A stretch of DNA of 34,409 bases from SHYQ01 sp041674525 (GCA_041674525.1 JBAYVN010000019.1:1-34409), one strand, 5' to 3'. Positions 1 to 9,079 are shown, numbered from the stretch's first letter. The notes: generated by a model not told the origin, from the letters alone. Numbers and translations are program-made.

Positions 1-436
1 CGAGTGGTGGCTCGGGTGCCGCCTCAGCGGCGGCGACGTTCATCGGCGGTTCAGCGGGGGAGACGTCCTCGAGGTGCGGCCCCAGCTCGCGTGCCAGTTC
101 GCGGGAGTGCCCGGCGGCGGGATTCTCGAACGGCGGGGCGAGCTCCACGGCGGGATCGATGGCCATGCCCATCGCCGCGGCCTCGGCGATGCCGCGGACG
201 AGCTCGTGCGCGGCCATGTCCTGGTCGAATGTGGGCCGGCGCCCGGGGCGGGGCTCCTCCAGCGGCTCGGGGAGGTGTGCGACCACCTCGACAAACTGCC
301 GGCCGGGCTGGCCGAAGAGGCCCGGTGACGCCGCCTTGCGAGTGGAGAGAATGATGGCGTCCCCGCCGAGCTCGGCGCGGACCATCGCGTAGGCTTCGCC
401 CAGCGTGGCTGCCTGGAAGCGCTTAGGCTGCTGCAT
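1..436 (-). CDS. flhF: FlhF flagellar SRP-type GTPase, N-terminal part (cut by window edge)
   Basis: Only the first 145 codons are present; the gene continues beyond position 1. The start is an ATG at 436-434 that overlaps the end of flhA by 14 nt, giving a protein that begins MQQPKRFQAATLGEAYAMVR. The segment AELGGDAIILSTR is the usual N-terminal B-domain signature of FlhF (compare ELGPDAVILNTR). It is followed by an acidic, Pro/Ala-rich linker typical of the region before the NG GTPase domain. The GTPase motifs lie outside the window. In the family, FlhF is an SRP-like GTPase that helps place the flagellum at the cell pole or set its number. Position directly after flhA is the usual Gram-positive order. 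Identity rests on the N-terminal motif plus context. Confidence 0.85.
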   Translation of the reverse strand, partial: MQQPKRFQAATLGEAYAMVRAELGGDAIILSTRKAASPGLFGQPGRQFVEVVAHLPEPLEEPRPGRRPTFDQDMAAHELVRGIAEAAAMGMAIDPAVELAPPFENPAAGHSRELARELGPHLEDVSPAEPPMNVAAAEAAPEPPL

Positions 437-2525
437 ACTCGACCTCCACCATGCCGACCGCTTCCACCTCGGCCTCGCGCGCGACCTCGCTGAACGAGAG
501 CACGGGGAGCGCCGGCAGCGCGCGCTCCAGCAGCTTGCGCACGGGGCGCCGGATGCGGGCCGAGGTCAGGAGCACCGGCTGGTAGCCGGATGCCGCGGCG
601 TGTTCCATCTGCGATGCGGCGGATGTCAGCAGCCGCTGCAGCAACTCCGGCGACACCGCCACGGCAGCGCCGGTCTCCGTCTGGGTGAGCCCCTGTGCGA
701 GCATCTGCTCCAGGCGAGGGTTCAGCGTGATCGCATGCAGGCGCTCGTCGGCGCCGCGGTGCTGCATCGTGAGCTGGCGCGCCAGCGCGGCGCGCACCCC
801 CTCGGCCAGCATCTCCACGTCCTTCGTCTGCCGCCCGAGGTCTGCCAGCGTCTCGGCGATCGTCACCAGGTCGCGGATCGAGACGCCCTCCGCGAGGAGC
901 AGCTGGAGCACGCCCTGCACCTCGCCGACGGTGAGCACGCCGGGGACGAGCTCCTCGACCACGGTCGGATAATCCTGCTTCAGGTGGTTCAACAGCGTCT
1001 GCACGTCCTGCCGGGAGAGCAGCTCCGGCGAGTGGCGCCGGATCAGCTCGCTCAGGTGGGTGATCAGCACGGACGGGGCGTCCACCACGGTGTAGCCCAT
1101 GAGCTCGGCGCGCTGCTTCTCGGACGCCACGATCCAGCGCGCGGGCAGCCCGAACGCCGGTTCGACGGTCTCCAGGCCGCTCAGCTCGCCGTTGGCCAGC
1201 CCGGAGTTCATCGCCATGAACTGGCTCGCCATCAGCAGGCCGCCGCCGACCTCGATGCCGCGCAGCTTCACGGAGTAGCGGTTCGCGGGCAGCTGCAGGT
1301 TGTCGCGGATCCGGATCATGGGCACCACGATCCCCAGGTCCATGGCGATCTGCCGACGCATGATCGTGATGCGGTTCAGCAGCGTCCCGCCGCGCTCGTC
1401 GTCGACGAGCGGGATCAGGCCATAGCCGACCTCGACCTCCAGGGGATCGACCTGGAGCATCGAGATCACGGAGTCGACGCTCTGCGCCTCCTCGACCTGC
1501 TCGACCTCGACCGCCTGTGCCATCGCGTTGCGCTGCGCCTTCTGACGTTCCCGTACGAGATACCCCGCGCTCCCCATGATGGCCGCCAGTAGGAAGAACG
1601 GGGATAGGGGAAGTCCCGGTACCAGCCCGAACGCGGCGAGCATGCCGGCGACGATGAACATCGCTCGCGGGTTCGCAAACAGCTGCCGCCCGATGTCCTC
1701 GCCCAGGTGGCTGTCGGAGGTCGACCGGGTGACGATGATGCCGGTCGCCGTGGAGATCAGAAGCGCCGGGATCTGCGTCACCAGGCCATCGCCGACCGTC
1801 AGCAGCGAGAAGTGCTTCACGGCGTCGGTGGCGGAGAGCCCCATCTGGAGCATGCCGATGGCCATGCCGCCGACGAGGTTGATCGAGACGATGATCAGGC
1901 CGGCGACGGCGTCGCCCTTCACGAACTTTGAGGCGCCGTCCATCGCACCGTAGAAGTCCGCCTCCCCGGCGATCTTCAGGCGGCGGGCCTTCGCCTCCGA
2001 CTCCGTGATGATGCCCGCGTTCAGGTCCGCGTCGATCGACATCTGCTTGCCGGGCATCGCGTCCAGAGTGAAGCGCGCGGCCACCTCGGCGACGCGGCCG
2101 GCACCGTTGGTGATCACCACGAACTGGATCACCAACAGGATCAGGAAGATCACGATGCCGACCACCAGCGATCCGCCCAGCACGAAGTTCCCGAAGGCCT
2201 CGATGACGGTGCCGGCGTCGCCGTGCAGCAGGATCAGGCGCGTCGTGGCGATGTTGATCGCCAGCCGGAAGAGCGTGACGACCAGCAGCAGCGCCGGAAA
2301 GACGCTGAACTGGAGCACCTCGTGGGTGTACATCGCGATCAGCAGGATCATGATGCCGAGCGCCAGGTTCAGCACGATGAGCATGCTCAGCAGCGACGAG
2401 GGGATAGGGATGATCATCAGCGCGATGATCAGGATCGCGCCCAGGGCGACCGCCACGTCCGAGTTGTGCGTGAGCGAGCGCATCAGGCCGCCGGAGCTGC
2501 CGGTCGTCGGTGCAGCGAACGCCAC
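423..2525 (-). CDS. flhA: FlhA, flagellar type III export gate protein
   Basis: The protein has 700 residues, the normal length for FlhA. The N-terminal half has about eight hydrophobic segments. Between them sits the conserved FHIPEP region, with RLAINIATTR, GNFVLGGS, VVITNGAGRVAEVAARF and DAMPGKQMSIDADLN. The C-terminal cytoplasmic half begins after about residue 330 and contains the expected export-substrate docking domain. FlhA forms the nonameric ring of the flagellar export gate and takes part in proton-driven export. The start is a GTG at 2525 with a strong GAGGAGG ribosome site 6 nt upstream, and 17 nt separate it from the flhB stop. It is part of the fliO-P-Q-R-flhB-flhA-flhF string. 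Confidence 0.97.
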   Translation of the reverse strand: MAFAAPTTGSSGGLMRSLTHNSDVAVALGAILIIALMIIPIPSSLLSMLIVLNLALGIMILLIAMYTHEVLQFSVFPALLLVVTLFRLAINIATTRLILLHGDAGTVIEAFGNFVLGGSLVVGIVIFLILLVIQFVVITNGAGRVAEVAARFTLDAMPGKQMSIDADLNAGIITESEAKARRLKIAGEADFYGAMDGASKFVKGDAVAGLIIVSINLVGGMAIGMLQMGLSATDAVKHFSLLTVGDGLVTQIPALLISTATGIIVTRSTSDSHLGEDIGRQLFANPRAMFIVAGMLAAFGLVPGLPLSPFFLLAAIMGSAGYLVRERQKAQRNAMAQAVEVEQVEEAQSVDSVISMLQVDPLEVEVGYGLIPLVDDERGGTLLNRITIMRRQIAMDLGIVVPMIRIRDNLQLPANRYSVKLRGIEVGGGLLMASQFMAMNSGLANGELSGLETVEPAFGLPARWIVASEKQRAELMGYTVVDAPSVLITHLSELIRRHSPELLSRQDVQTLLNHLKQDYPTVVEELVPGVLTVGEVQGVLQLLLAEGVSIRDLVTIAETLADLGRQTKDVEMLAEGVRAALARQLTMQHRGADERLHAITLNPRLEQMLAQGLTQTETGAAVAVSPELLQRLLTSAASQMEHAAASGYQPVLLTSARIRRPVRKLLERALPALPVLSFSEVAREAEVEAVGMVEVEYAAA

Positions 2526-2542
2526 TGGATCCTCCTCGTGCC

Positions 2543-3616
2543 CTACGCGGCCGCCCGGCGTGCGCCCGTGCGCAGCCGGTACACGAACGCGAGGATTTCG
2601 GCGACGGCCTCGTACAGGTCAGGCGTGATCTCCTGGCCGATCCGGACCGCCTTGTAGATCGCCCGGCAGAGCGGGGGGTTGGTAATGATCGGGATGCGGT
2701 GCTCCTCGGCGATCTCCCGGATGCGCTGCGCCATGAGCTGCGTGCCCTTCGCCAGCACGATCGGAGCGCGCGAGGTGGCCGGGTCGTAGCGCAGCGCGAC
2801 GGCGAAGTGCGTCGGGTTGACGATCACCACGTCGGCCTTCGGAACGTTCTGCATCGCGCGGGCCAGCAGCGACCGGCGTGCGCGGGCCAGCTGCGCCTTC
2901 ACCTGCGGGTCGCCCTCGTTCTGGCGCGCCTCGTCCTTCACCTCCTGCAGCGTCATGCGCAGCTGGCGGCCGACGTCGTAGCGCTGGAACAGGAAGTCGA
3001 ACGCGGCGAACACCGCGAGCGCGAGCGTCACCTTCAGCACCAGATCGAAGGCGATCGAGGTCAACAGAGACACCGACTCGCCGAGGCTGAAGGCCACGCC
3101 CAGCGCCGTCATCTCGCTCCAGTGCGCCTGGAAGGTCAGTGCGGCCGCGGCGCCGAAGACCAGGAACTTGAGCAGGGTCTTCAACAGGTTCATGTACGAC
3201 TGCTTGGAGGCCACCAGGCGCTTCGCGCCCTGCAGCGGATTCAGGCGCTTGAACTGCGGCTTCGCGGCCTCCGTGGAGAACATCGGGCCGCCGGTCTGGG
3301 CCATCCCGCTGATCAGCGAGAGCGCGAGCACGCCGATCATCAGCGGGGCCAGCAGCAGGATCGCGCGGCCCATCAGGCTGAGCCCCATGGTGGCGGTCAG
3401 TTCGATCGTGAGCGGCTTCTCGTTGAGATGCTCGAAGCTGTCGATCATCAGCGACTGCAGTCCGCTCCACAGCGCCCCGCCCCCGACGCGCATCACGGCG
3501 AAGGCGGCGAGGATCACGACTGCGCTGTCCACCTCGCGCGAGCGGGGGACCTGTCCGCGCTTTCGTGCGTCGTCGCGCCGCTTCTGGGTGGGGGCCTCGG
3601 TGCGCTCGCCGGCCAT
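2543..3616 (-). CDS. flhB: FlhB, export gate switch protein
   Basis: The protein has 357 residues. It opens with the basic leader typical of the family (ERTEAPTQKRRDDARKRGQV), followed by four hydrophobic segments and a cytoplasmic autocleavage domain. The autocleavage motif NPTH is intact at residues 267-270, in the context VVIVNPTHFAVALRY. FlhB controls the switch from rod/hook export to filament export after self-cleavage between N and P. The ATG at 3616-3614 shares one base with the fliR stop (TGATG), so the two are translationally coupled. A longer in-frame extension upstream exists but only overlaps fliR in another frame, so this start is preferred. Confidence 0.96.
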   Translation of the reverse strand: MAGERTEAPTQKRRDDARKRGQVPRSREVDSAVVILAAFAVMRVGGGALWSGLQSLMIDSFEHLNEKPLTIELTATMGLSLMGRAILLLAPLMIGVLALSLISGMAQTGGPMFSTEAAKPQFKRLNPLQGAKRLVASKQSYMNLLKTLLKFLVFGAAAALTFQAHWSEMTALGVAFSLGESVSLLTSIAFDLVLKVTLALAVFAAFDFLFQRYDVGRQLRMTLQEVKDEARQNEGDPQVKAQLARARRSLLARAMQNVPKADVVIVNPTHFAVALRYDPATSRAPIVLAKGTQLMAQRIREIAEEHRIPIITNPPLCRAIYKAVRIGQEITPDLYEAVAEILAFVYRLRTGARRAAA

Positions 3617-4395
3617 CAGGGCACCAGCAATCGGTTGACGTCCACGAGCGCGCGCCCGAAGACTCCGCTGATGAACAGCACGGTCAGTGGCATGGAGGCC
3701 GCGAGCACGACAAGCCCGACGCCGATCTTCACCGGGAAGCCGACGACCAGCACGTTCAGTTGCGGCACGGTGCGCCCGACGAGCGCGAGCGCGAGGTCCG
3801 TCAGCATCAGCGCGCCCATGGCCGGGAGCGCCACCTGCACGGCGGCGACGAACAGCGACGCGAAGAACGGCACCACGCGCGCCCCCGCTATCAGCGACAG
3901 GTCGGCGGTCCCCGCCGGGACCACCTCGAAGGTCTGGATCAGGCCGCGGATGACCAGGTGGTGGCCGTTCATCGCGAAGAAGATCAGGGTGACGAAGACG
4001 CGGTAGAACTGCTCCAGCGCTCCGGACTGCGCCCCCGAGATCGGGTCGAACACCCCGCCGAGGCCGAAGCCCATCTGCACGCTGATCAGCGACGCGCCCA
4101 TCTCCATCGCGGAGAACACCAGCGAGACGCCGATGCCGAGCGCGATGCCGATGAGCACCTCGGACCCAACGAGGGTGACGAAGACGAACAGGTTCGTGGG
4201 GATGGCGGTGAGCTGCGCGCTCTGCAGCGGCACGACGATCAGCGAGAGCAGCAGCGCGAGGCCGATCTTCGCCTGCGCGGGCACGCTGCGCGCCCCGAGC
4301 AGCGGCGCGGCGACGATCGCTGCGCTCAGCCGCGCCAGCACGAGCAGGAAATGCGCCGACCATTCCGGCGAGACGGCGAGCACCTCGGAGAGCAT
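3616..4395 (-). CDS. fliR: FliR, flagellar export gate membrane protein
   Basis: The protein has 259 residues, the standard FliR length. It is almost entirely hydrophobic, with about six membrane-type segments. The central stretch MEMGASLISVQMGFGLGGVF followed by DPISG is the conserved core of the FliR/SpaR family, and FFAMNGHHLVIRGL is another recognisable family segment. FliR, with FliP and FliQ, builds the helical export-gate core inside the basal body. Only 6 nt separate it from fliQ, and it overlaps flhB by one base. Confidence 0.95.
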   Translation of the reverse strand: MLSEVLAVSPEWSAHFLLVLARLSAAIVAAPLLGARSVPAQAKIGLALLLSLIVVPLQSAQLTAIPTNLFVFVTLVGSEVLIGIALGIGVSLVFSAMEMGASLISVQMGFGLGGVFDPISGAQSGALEQFYRVFVTLIFFAMNGHHLVIRGLIQTFEVVPAGTADLSLIAGARVVPFFASLFVAAVQVALPAMGALMLTDLALALVGRTVPQLNVLVVGFPVKIGVGLVVLAASMPLTVLFISGVFGRALVDVNRLLVP

Positions 4396-4401
4396 GCTGC
4401 G

Positions 4402-4671
4402 CTAACGCGCCAGCGTCGGGAGCGTGGCAAGCATGCGGGCGGTGTAGTTCACCATCGTCCCGATCATCCACGGCCCGAGGAACGCGGCGACGGCGAAGAC
4501 GCCGAGGATCTTCGGCACGAACGTCATCGTCGCCTCGTTGATCTGGGTCATCGCCTGGAAGATCGAGACGAGCATGCCGATCACCAGGCTGACGATGAGG
4601 ATCGGCGCGGAGATCATCAGCGTCGTCCACAGCGCGTCCTGCGCGAGCGCGATCACAGTGGCGTCGGTCAT
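4402..4671 (-). CDS. fliQ: FliQ, flagellar export gate subunit
   Basis: An 89-residue protein with two hydrophobic helices (about residues 15-40 and 52-77), which is the full FliQ architecture. The segments LMISAPILIVSLVIGMLVSI, FQAMTQINEATMTFVPKI and GPWMIGTMVNYT follow the family pattern, including the conserved Q-x-x-T-Q-I-N-E loop. FliQ packs around the FliP5-FliR1 core of the export gate. It lies 28 nt after fliP and 6 nt before fliR in the same operon. Confidence 0.95.
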   Translation of the reverse strand: MTDATVIALAQDALWTTLMISAPILIVSLVIGMLVSIFQAMTQINEATMTFVPKILGVFAVAAFLGPWMIGTMVNYTARMLATLPTLAR

Positions 4672-4699
4672 CGGGGTTACTCCTCTGCGGACGCGGTCA

Positions 4700-5485
4700 C
4701 TAGACGACGAAGCTCGTGACGAGCGAGCCGATGATCAGGCTCCACCCGTCCACGAGGACGAACAGCAGGATCTTGAATGGCAACGACACCACCACCGGAG
4801 GCAGCATCATCATCCCCATCGACAGCAACGCCGAGGAGATGACGATGTCGATGATCAGGAATGGGACGAAGATGATGAACCCCATCAGGAACGCGGTCTT
4901 CAGCTCGCTCACTATGAAGCCCGGGATCACCACGTACGTCGGCACCTGATCGATGTTGTCGGGCCGGGTGTCCTGCGACAGCCCCACGAACAACGCGAGA
5001 TCGGACTCGCGCGTCTGGGCGAGCATGAACTTGCGCACCGGTTTCTCTGCGGTGGAGATCGCGTCCCGCTGCGACATCTGCCCCCCGAGGTACGGCTGCA
5101 GCGCGTCCCGGTTCACGGTGGTCCACACGGGGGCCATGACGAACACCGTCAGCAGGAACGCGATCCCCAGGAGCACCTGGTTCGGCGGCAGCTGCGGCAC
5201 GCCGAGCGCGTTCCGCACCAGGGACAGCACGATGATGATGCGCGTGAACGAGGTGACCATCACCAGCAGCGCGGGCGCCAACGACAGCGTGGTCAGCAGC
5301 ACCAGCAGTTGCACGCCGGTCGCGGCGCTGCTCGGCTGACCGGGACCGCCGCCGCCGATGTTCGGGACCGTCGCGGTGCCGTCCGCAGCCACGCACCCCG
5401 TCGCCACGAACATCACGCCGAGGCCAAGCATCGCGAACGCGACGCCTCGACGCGTCGGGCGCAGCCGTGCCGGGACGTGGATCAC
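4700..5485 (-). CDS. fliP: FliP, flagellar export gate subunit
   Basis: The protein has 261 residues. The conserved FliP core is clear: SLAPALLVMVTSFTRIIIVL, LVRNALGVPQLPPNQVLLG and FLIIDIVISSALLSMGMMML, then the C-terminal hydrophobic hairpin. Family members carry a cleavable leader. Here the leader ends FVATGC at about residues 26-31, which looks like a weak lipobox rather than a plain signal peptidase I site. The GTG start at 5485 overlaps the fliO stop (GTGA). FliP forms the pentameric part of the export gate channel. Confidence 0.96.
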   Translation of the reverse strand: MIHVPARLRPTRRGVAFAMLGLGVMFVATGCVAADGTATVPNIGGGGPGQPSSAATGVQLLVLLTTLSLAPALLVMVTSFTRIIIVLSLVRNALGVPQLPPNQVLLGIAFLLTVFVMAPVWTTVNRDALQPYLGGQMSQRDAISTAEKPVRKFMLAQTRESDLALFVGLSQDTRPDNIDQVPTYVVIPGFIVSELKTAFLMGFIIFVPFLIIDIVISSALLSMGMMMLPPVVVSLPFKILLFVLVDGWSLIIGSLVTSFVV

Positions 5486-6648
5486 CCGGCGCTCCTTCGA
5501 GCCATGGCGATCGCCCGCTGCAGTTCGTTGATGCGCGCCTCGCGCGCGATCTCGTCCTCCCCGGGCGTCGCCTGCTGGTAGCCGGCGCGCGCCCGCAGGC
5601 CCGCGGCGCTGAGGCCGGATCCCTGCCGCGCAAACATCGGCGTGTCGAAGTCCGGCAACGGCGTGCCGAACATGCCGCCGCTCTGCACGCGCTGCGCCTC
5701 CGCCAGCGTGCGGTCGAAGAGCGAGCCCGCGCGCGACGCACCGCCCACGATCGCCGCGTCCAGCGCAGCGAGCGCCGGCGGCAGGGGCGGCATGGCGGTC
5801 ATGGCTGGCTCAGTGCCGAGCGGAGCGCCGAACATCCCCACGCGGGGCGCCGGCTTCGCGTTCGCGGTCTTCGCGTGCGCAGGCTTCGCGCCGCCGCGCA
5901 TGCGCCGGCCGAGACGTGCGAGGACGTCCGTCAGCACGCCCGCCGGGCGCGCGGCGCGCGGCGCGGAGCGCGCTATGGAGCGCGGCGGCTGCGTCGAGGG
6001 GGCGAGGGCAGGCGCCTCCGCCTCGAAGGTTGTCGCGAGGAATGCCTCGGTCTCCTGCGCGTGGAGCGCCGCCGCACGATCCGTGGCGCGGCGCGCTGTG
6101 CGCTCGGCGCGACGGGCCACGATCGAGGTGCGGGCCCGCGCCGCCAGCGGAGGCAGCATCGCGAGGCCGGTAAGCAGTCCGGCGAACAGCCCCGGCGCGC
6201 CCTGGAGCGCCGGCTCGCCGCCGCCGGCGAAGAGGCGCTCGAGCTGCGCCGGGTCATCGATCTCCATGAGCGCATTGATGCGCTCCGGGGTCGCGCCGAT
6301 GAGCACCGCACGATCGCCCAGGCGCACCAGGTGCAGTGCCCGCCCGGGGCCGAGCGGTCGCGTCTCCACGATGTGGAGGGCGCGCGTGAGCCCGCCGCCG
6401 GCCTCGCCGTTCATGCGGCGGACGTACCAGCGCATCGCGACGACCGATCCCCAGATCACCACGAGCACCGCGGCGATGCGGAACGTGAGGCTGATCCAGT
6501 CCCACGCGCCGTATCCGGCGACGCCTGTCACCTCGTGCGCGGTGCCGGCCGTCTGCGCCAGCGCCGGCGCCGACGCCAGCAGGGGCATGACGCCGCCCAG
6601 GATCAGCGCGCCGAGCCGGACGTGCAGGGATCGCGTGCCTCGCATCAT
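5482..6648 (-). CDS. fliO: FliO-like export assembly protein with a long C-terminal tail
   Basis: The protein has 388 residues, against roughly 100-200 for most FliO proteins. Residues 1-32 look like a signal peptide (ending SAPALAQ). A single membrane helix spans about residues 52-73, and the FliO domain follows to about residue 145, with VETRPLGPGRALHLVRLGDR matching the family pattern. Residues about 170-388 are an Ala/Arg/Pro-rich tail, probably disordered. It holds two near-identical short motifs, GMFGAPLG (271-278) and GMFGTPLP (325-332), and ends with a predicted helix rich in Glu/Arg. FliO helps assemble the FliP ring. It is encoded directly before fliP, overlapping fliN/Y by 4 nt. 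The call for the first half is secure; the tail's role is unknown. Confidence 0.88.
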   Translation of the reverse strand: MMRGTRSLHVRLGALILGGVMPLLASAPALAQTAGTAHEVTGVAGYGAWDWISLTFRIAAVLVVIWGSVVAMRWYVRRMNGEAGGGLTRALHIVETRPLGPGRALHLVRLGDRAVLIGATPERINALMEIDDPAQLERLFAGGGEPALQGAPGLFAGLLTGLAMLPPLAARARTSIVARRAERTARRATDRAAALHAQETEAFLATTFEAEAPALAPSTQPPRSIARSAPRAARPAGVLTDVLARLGRRMRGGAKPAHAKTANAKPAPRVGMFGAPLGTEPAMTAMPPLPPALAALDAAIVGGASRAGSLFDRTLAEAQRVQSGGMFGTPLPDFDTPMFARQGSGLSAAGLRARAGYQQATPGEDEIAREARINELQRAIAMARRSAG

Positions 6649-7859
6649 CGCTCGTTCCCCATCGCGTGCGCGCGCCGGCGCGGCGAGACGATCTCGGTCA
6701 CGCGAACGCCGAAGTTCTCGTCGACCACCACCACCTCGCCACGGGCGATCAGCTGGTCGTTCACCAGGATGTCCACCGGCTCACCCGCGAGCTTGTTCAG
6801 CTCGATGACGGAGCCGGGGCCGAGGGCGAGGACGTCCTCGACGGTCATCGTGCTGCGCCCCAGCTCCACGGTGACGCGCATGGACACGTCCATGATCAGG
6901 TCGAGGGATCGCGGCGACGGGGTAGAGGCGGCGCTCGCGCCGGGAAGCGGGGGGAAGCGCACGGGGTGCACCGCCGGGTCGTCGCCGGCGCTCACGCCGA
7001 AGGTCCCCGCGGGACGCAGCGGCGAGATGTTGCCCGGGTCGTCGGTGAGCCCGAACCCGCGCGGTTCCTCCGTCCGGTCGCCGCCACCCGCCGCAGACGC
7101 CACGGGGCGGCGGAGCGGCGTCGGCGAGGCCGGGGCGGCCTCGACCGCCGGATCGAGGCGCTCGGCGATCGCCGTCAGCAGCGTGGACGGGATGACGAGT
7201 TGGATGGCGATCACGCTGCCGTCCGTGCGCGCCAGCGCCAGGTGCGCGCGCACGGCGGGTGCGTTCCGCGCCACGTCGCCCAGGATGCCCATGGTGTATT
7301 CGATCTGGCCGATGCGCAGGTCGGAGAGCGTCGCCTCCACGCCCTGCAGCTCGTCGCTGAAGAGCGTCAGGCTGACCAGGTCCAGGAGCTGGCGCATCGC
7401 CGCACCAGCGGCGTCCGTCTGCGCCCTCGCGGCGCCGGCGTCCTGCAGCGTGGCGGCGCTGAGGTCCAGCGACAGCAGCGCGCCGAGGTCCGCCAGCGGG
7501 ATGAGCACGGCGGCGAGGTGCGACTCGCTGGGCGAGAGAGCAACCTTCACCTCGAAGCCCATGTGCTCGATGGTCGCGAACTCGGCCTCGACCGTGGCGT
7601 AGTCCGTGACGCTCAGGCTCGCGTCCACGAGCACGGCGCGCTGGCCCGCGACGCTGTCGATGGCGACGGTGAGCACGTCCATGGCCCGCGCGGAGAGATC
7701 GGACAGTGCCTTCACGGCATGACTGCCCAGCACCGTCTCCACCTCGGGCGACACGGCAACCTCCACGCCGGGAGCGGCGCCGGCCGCCTCGTGCGCCGCG
7801 AACAGCGCATCGAGGTCGTCCTGCGGCGCGCCGGGGGTCTCGTCCTGCTCATCAGCCAT
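6645..7859 (-). CDS. fliN: FliN/FliY-type flagellar motor switch protein
   Basis: The protein has 404 residues. Residues 318-397 form a clear SpoA/FliN domain: SLDLIMDVSMRVTVELGRS, VLALGPGSVIELNKLAGEPV and DILVNDQLIARGEVVVVDEN. FliN is the lowest C-ring component and a docking site for export substrates. The first ~230 residues resemble a CheC/FliY-like two-fold domain in length and hydrophobic pattern. The usual D/S-x3-E-x2-N phosphatase motif is not evident, so CheY-P phosphatase activity is doubtful. A Pro/Ser-rich linker (about 235-317) joins the halves. A ribosome site (AGGAGA) precedes the ATG. It follows fliM by 38 nt and overlaps fliO. Confidence 0.92.
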   Translation of the reverse strand: MADEQDETPGAPQDDLDALFAAHEAAGAAPGVEVAVSPEVETVLGSHAVKALSDLSARAMDVLTVAIDSVAGQRAVLVDASLSVTDYATVEAEFATIEHMGFEVKVALSPSESHLAAVLIPLADLGALLSLDLSAATLQDAGAARAQTDAAGAAMRQLLDLVSLTLFSDELQGVEATLSDLRIGQIEYTMGILGDVARNAPAVRAHLALARTDGSVIAIQLVIPSTLLTAIAERLDPAVEAAPASPTPLRRPVASAAGGGDRTEEPRGFGLTDDPGNISPLRPAGTFGVSAGDDPAVHPVRFPPLPGASAASTPSPRSLDLIMDVSMRVTVELGRSTMTVEDVLALGPGSVIELNKLAGEPVDILVNDQLIARGEVVVVDENFGVRVTEIVSPRRRAHAMGNER

Positions 7860-7897
7860 GGCCGGTCTCCTGTCGATCCGCCTCCCGGCGGACGTGC

Positions 7898-9007
7898 CTA
7901 CTCGTCGTCGGTTCGCACCGGAAGTGCCGCGGGGGCCAGCTCCAGCGCCGGCACGGTCAGATCGTTGAAGTGCACCCCGGAGCGGTCGAAGAAGCCGAAC
8001 GTGTCCTCATGCACCACGTCTGAGACCTGCAGCGCCACCCGGTTGCCGACCATCCCGGGCAGGCCGCGGAACCGCGTACGCTCGCCGATGAGGATGTCCA
8101 GCGGCTTCCCCAGGCGCGTCTCCAGCACGAAGGTGTCGCCCTCCTGCATGTCCACGATGGTGCGCGCGGGGAGGTTCACGCCGCCGAGTTGCACCGCGAC
8201 ATCGAGGTGCGTGCGACCGATGAGCGACGCCATCATCGCGCGCTCCTCCGCAGTGACCTGCGAGCGGACGCCGGACGTGATCCACACCTGTGCGGACAGA
8301 TGCGTGGCCACGGGCTCCAGCACGGTGTACGGGATGCACACGGACATCGCGCCCAGGCGGTTGCCCACGTTGACCTCGAAGAACACGGTGAGCACCACGT
8401 CCGTGGGCGCGGCGACCTGGATCAGGCTCGCGTCCTGTCCCAGATCCTGCACCTGCGGATCGACGGGCTGGATCTGGCCCCACATCTCCTGGAGCGTCAG
8501 CGTGATCGCGCGACCGAAGGAGCGGAGCAGCCCGATCTCGACCTCGCCCAGCTCGCGGCCGCGGTCGACCAGCACGCCGGTGCCGCCGAGCAGGCGGTCG
8601 ATCACCTCGGCCGCGACGTCCATCGTGAACTCGACGACGATGTTGCCGCTGAGCGGACGCATGGAGAGCACGTAGCAGACCGTCTGGCTGGGGACCTGCG
8701 CCTGCCACTCCTCGTACAGGCCCTGGTCGATGCTCGACAGCCGGACGTTCACCAGCGTGCGCAGCCGCGAGGAGAACGCGGCGCCGATCAGGCGCGCGAA
8801 GTGCTCGTGCATCGCCTGCAGCGTCGCCCACTGCTCCTTCGAGAACTTGTCGGGGCGGCGGAAGTCATACGTCTTGATAACGCGGGCGAACGCGCGATCG
8901 GGCTGGTTGGACGTGGCCCCGCCCGGCGCCGCATCCTCGGACGCGCCGGGGATCTGGTTGAGGAGCGCGTCGATCTCCCACTGTGACAGCGCCCGGTTCT
9001 CAGGCAT
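7898..9007 (-). CDS. fliM: FliM, flagellar motor switch protein
   Basis: The protein has 369 residues. The N-terminal LSQWEIDALL (residues 7-16) is the conserved CheY-P binding peptide of FliM. The middle CheC-like domain follows (RPDKFSKEQWATLQAMHEHF, ARLIGAAFSSRLR, LLGGTG). A C-terminal SpoA domain (ETRLGKPLDILIGERTRF) completes the protein. FliM transmits CheY-P binding to the rotor and controls rotation sense. It precedes fliN/Y in the operon. No strong ribosome site is seen in front of the ATG, although 72 nt separate it from fliL. Confidence 0.96.
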   Translation of the reverse strand: MPENRALSQWEIDALLNQIPGASEDAAPGGATSNQPDRAFARVIKTYDFRRPDKFSKEQWATLQAMHEHFARLIGAAFSSRLRTLVNVRLSSIDQGLYEEWQAQVPSQTVCYVLSMRPLSGNIVVEFTMDVAAEVIDRLLGGTGVLVDRGRELGEVEIGLLRSFGRAITLTLQEMWGQIQPVDPQVQDLGQDASLIQVAAPTDVVLTVFFEVNVGNRLGAMSVCIPYTVLEPVATHLSAQVWITSGVRSQVTAEERAMMASLIGRTHLDVAVQLGGVNLPARTIVDMQEGDTFVLETRLGKPLDILIGERTRFRGLPGMVGNRVALQVSDVVHEDTFGFFDRSGVHFNDLTVPALELAPAALPVRTDDE

Positions 9008-9079
9008 CGTCTTGCGTTCCCATCGACGGCCAGGCCGCCCGCATTCGTGTTCGCATGGTGGTGGTGCCGGTGCGAATCG

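Noticed and set aside
405..1592. Long plus-strand open frame antisense to flhA
   Set aside because: His/Asp/Gln/Arg-rich with no domains; an open antisense frame is expected in such G+C-rich DNA. flhA on the other strand is certain.
5467..8675. Long plus-strand open frames across fliO, fliN/Y and fliM
   Set aside because: Low-complexity Arg/Ala/Ser proteins without motifs, fully antisense to well-supported flagellar genes.
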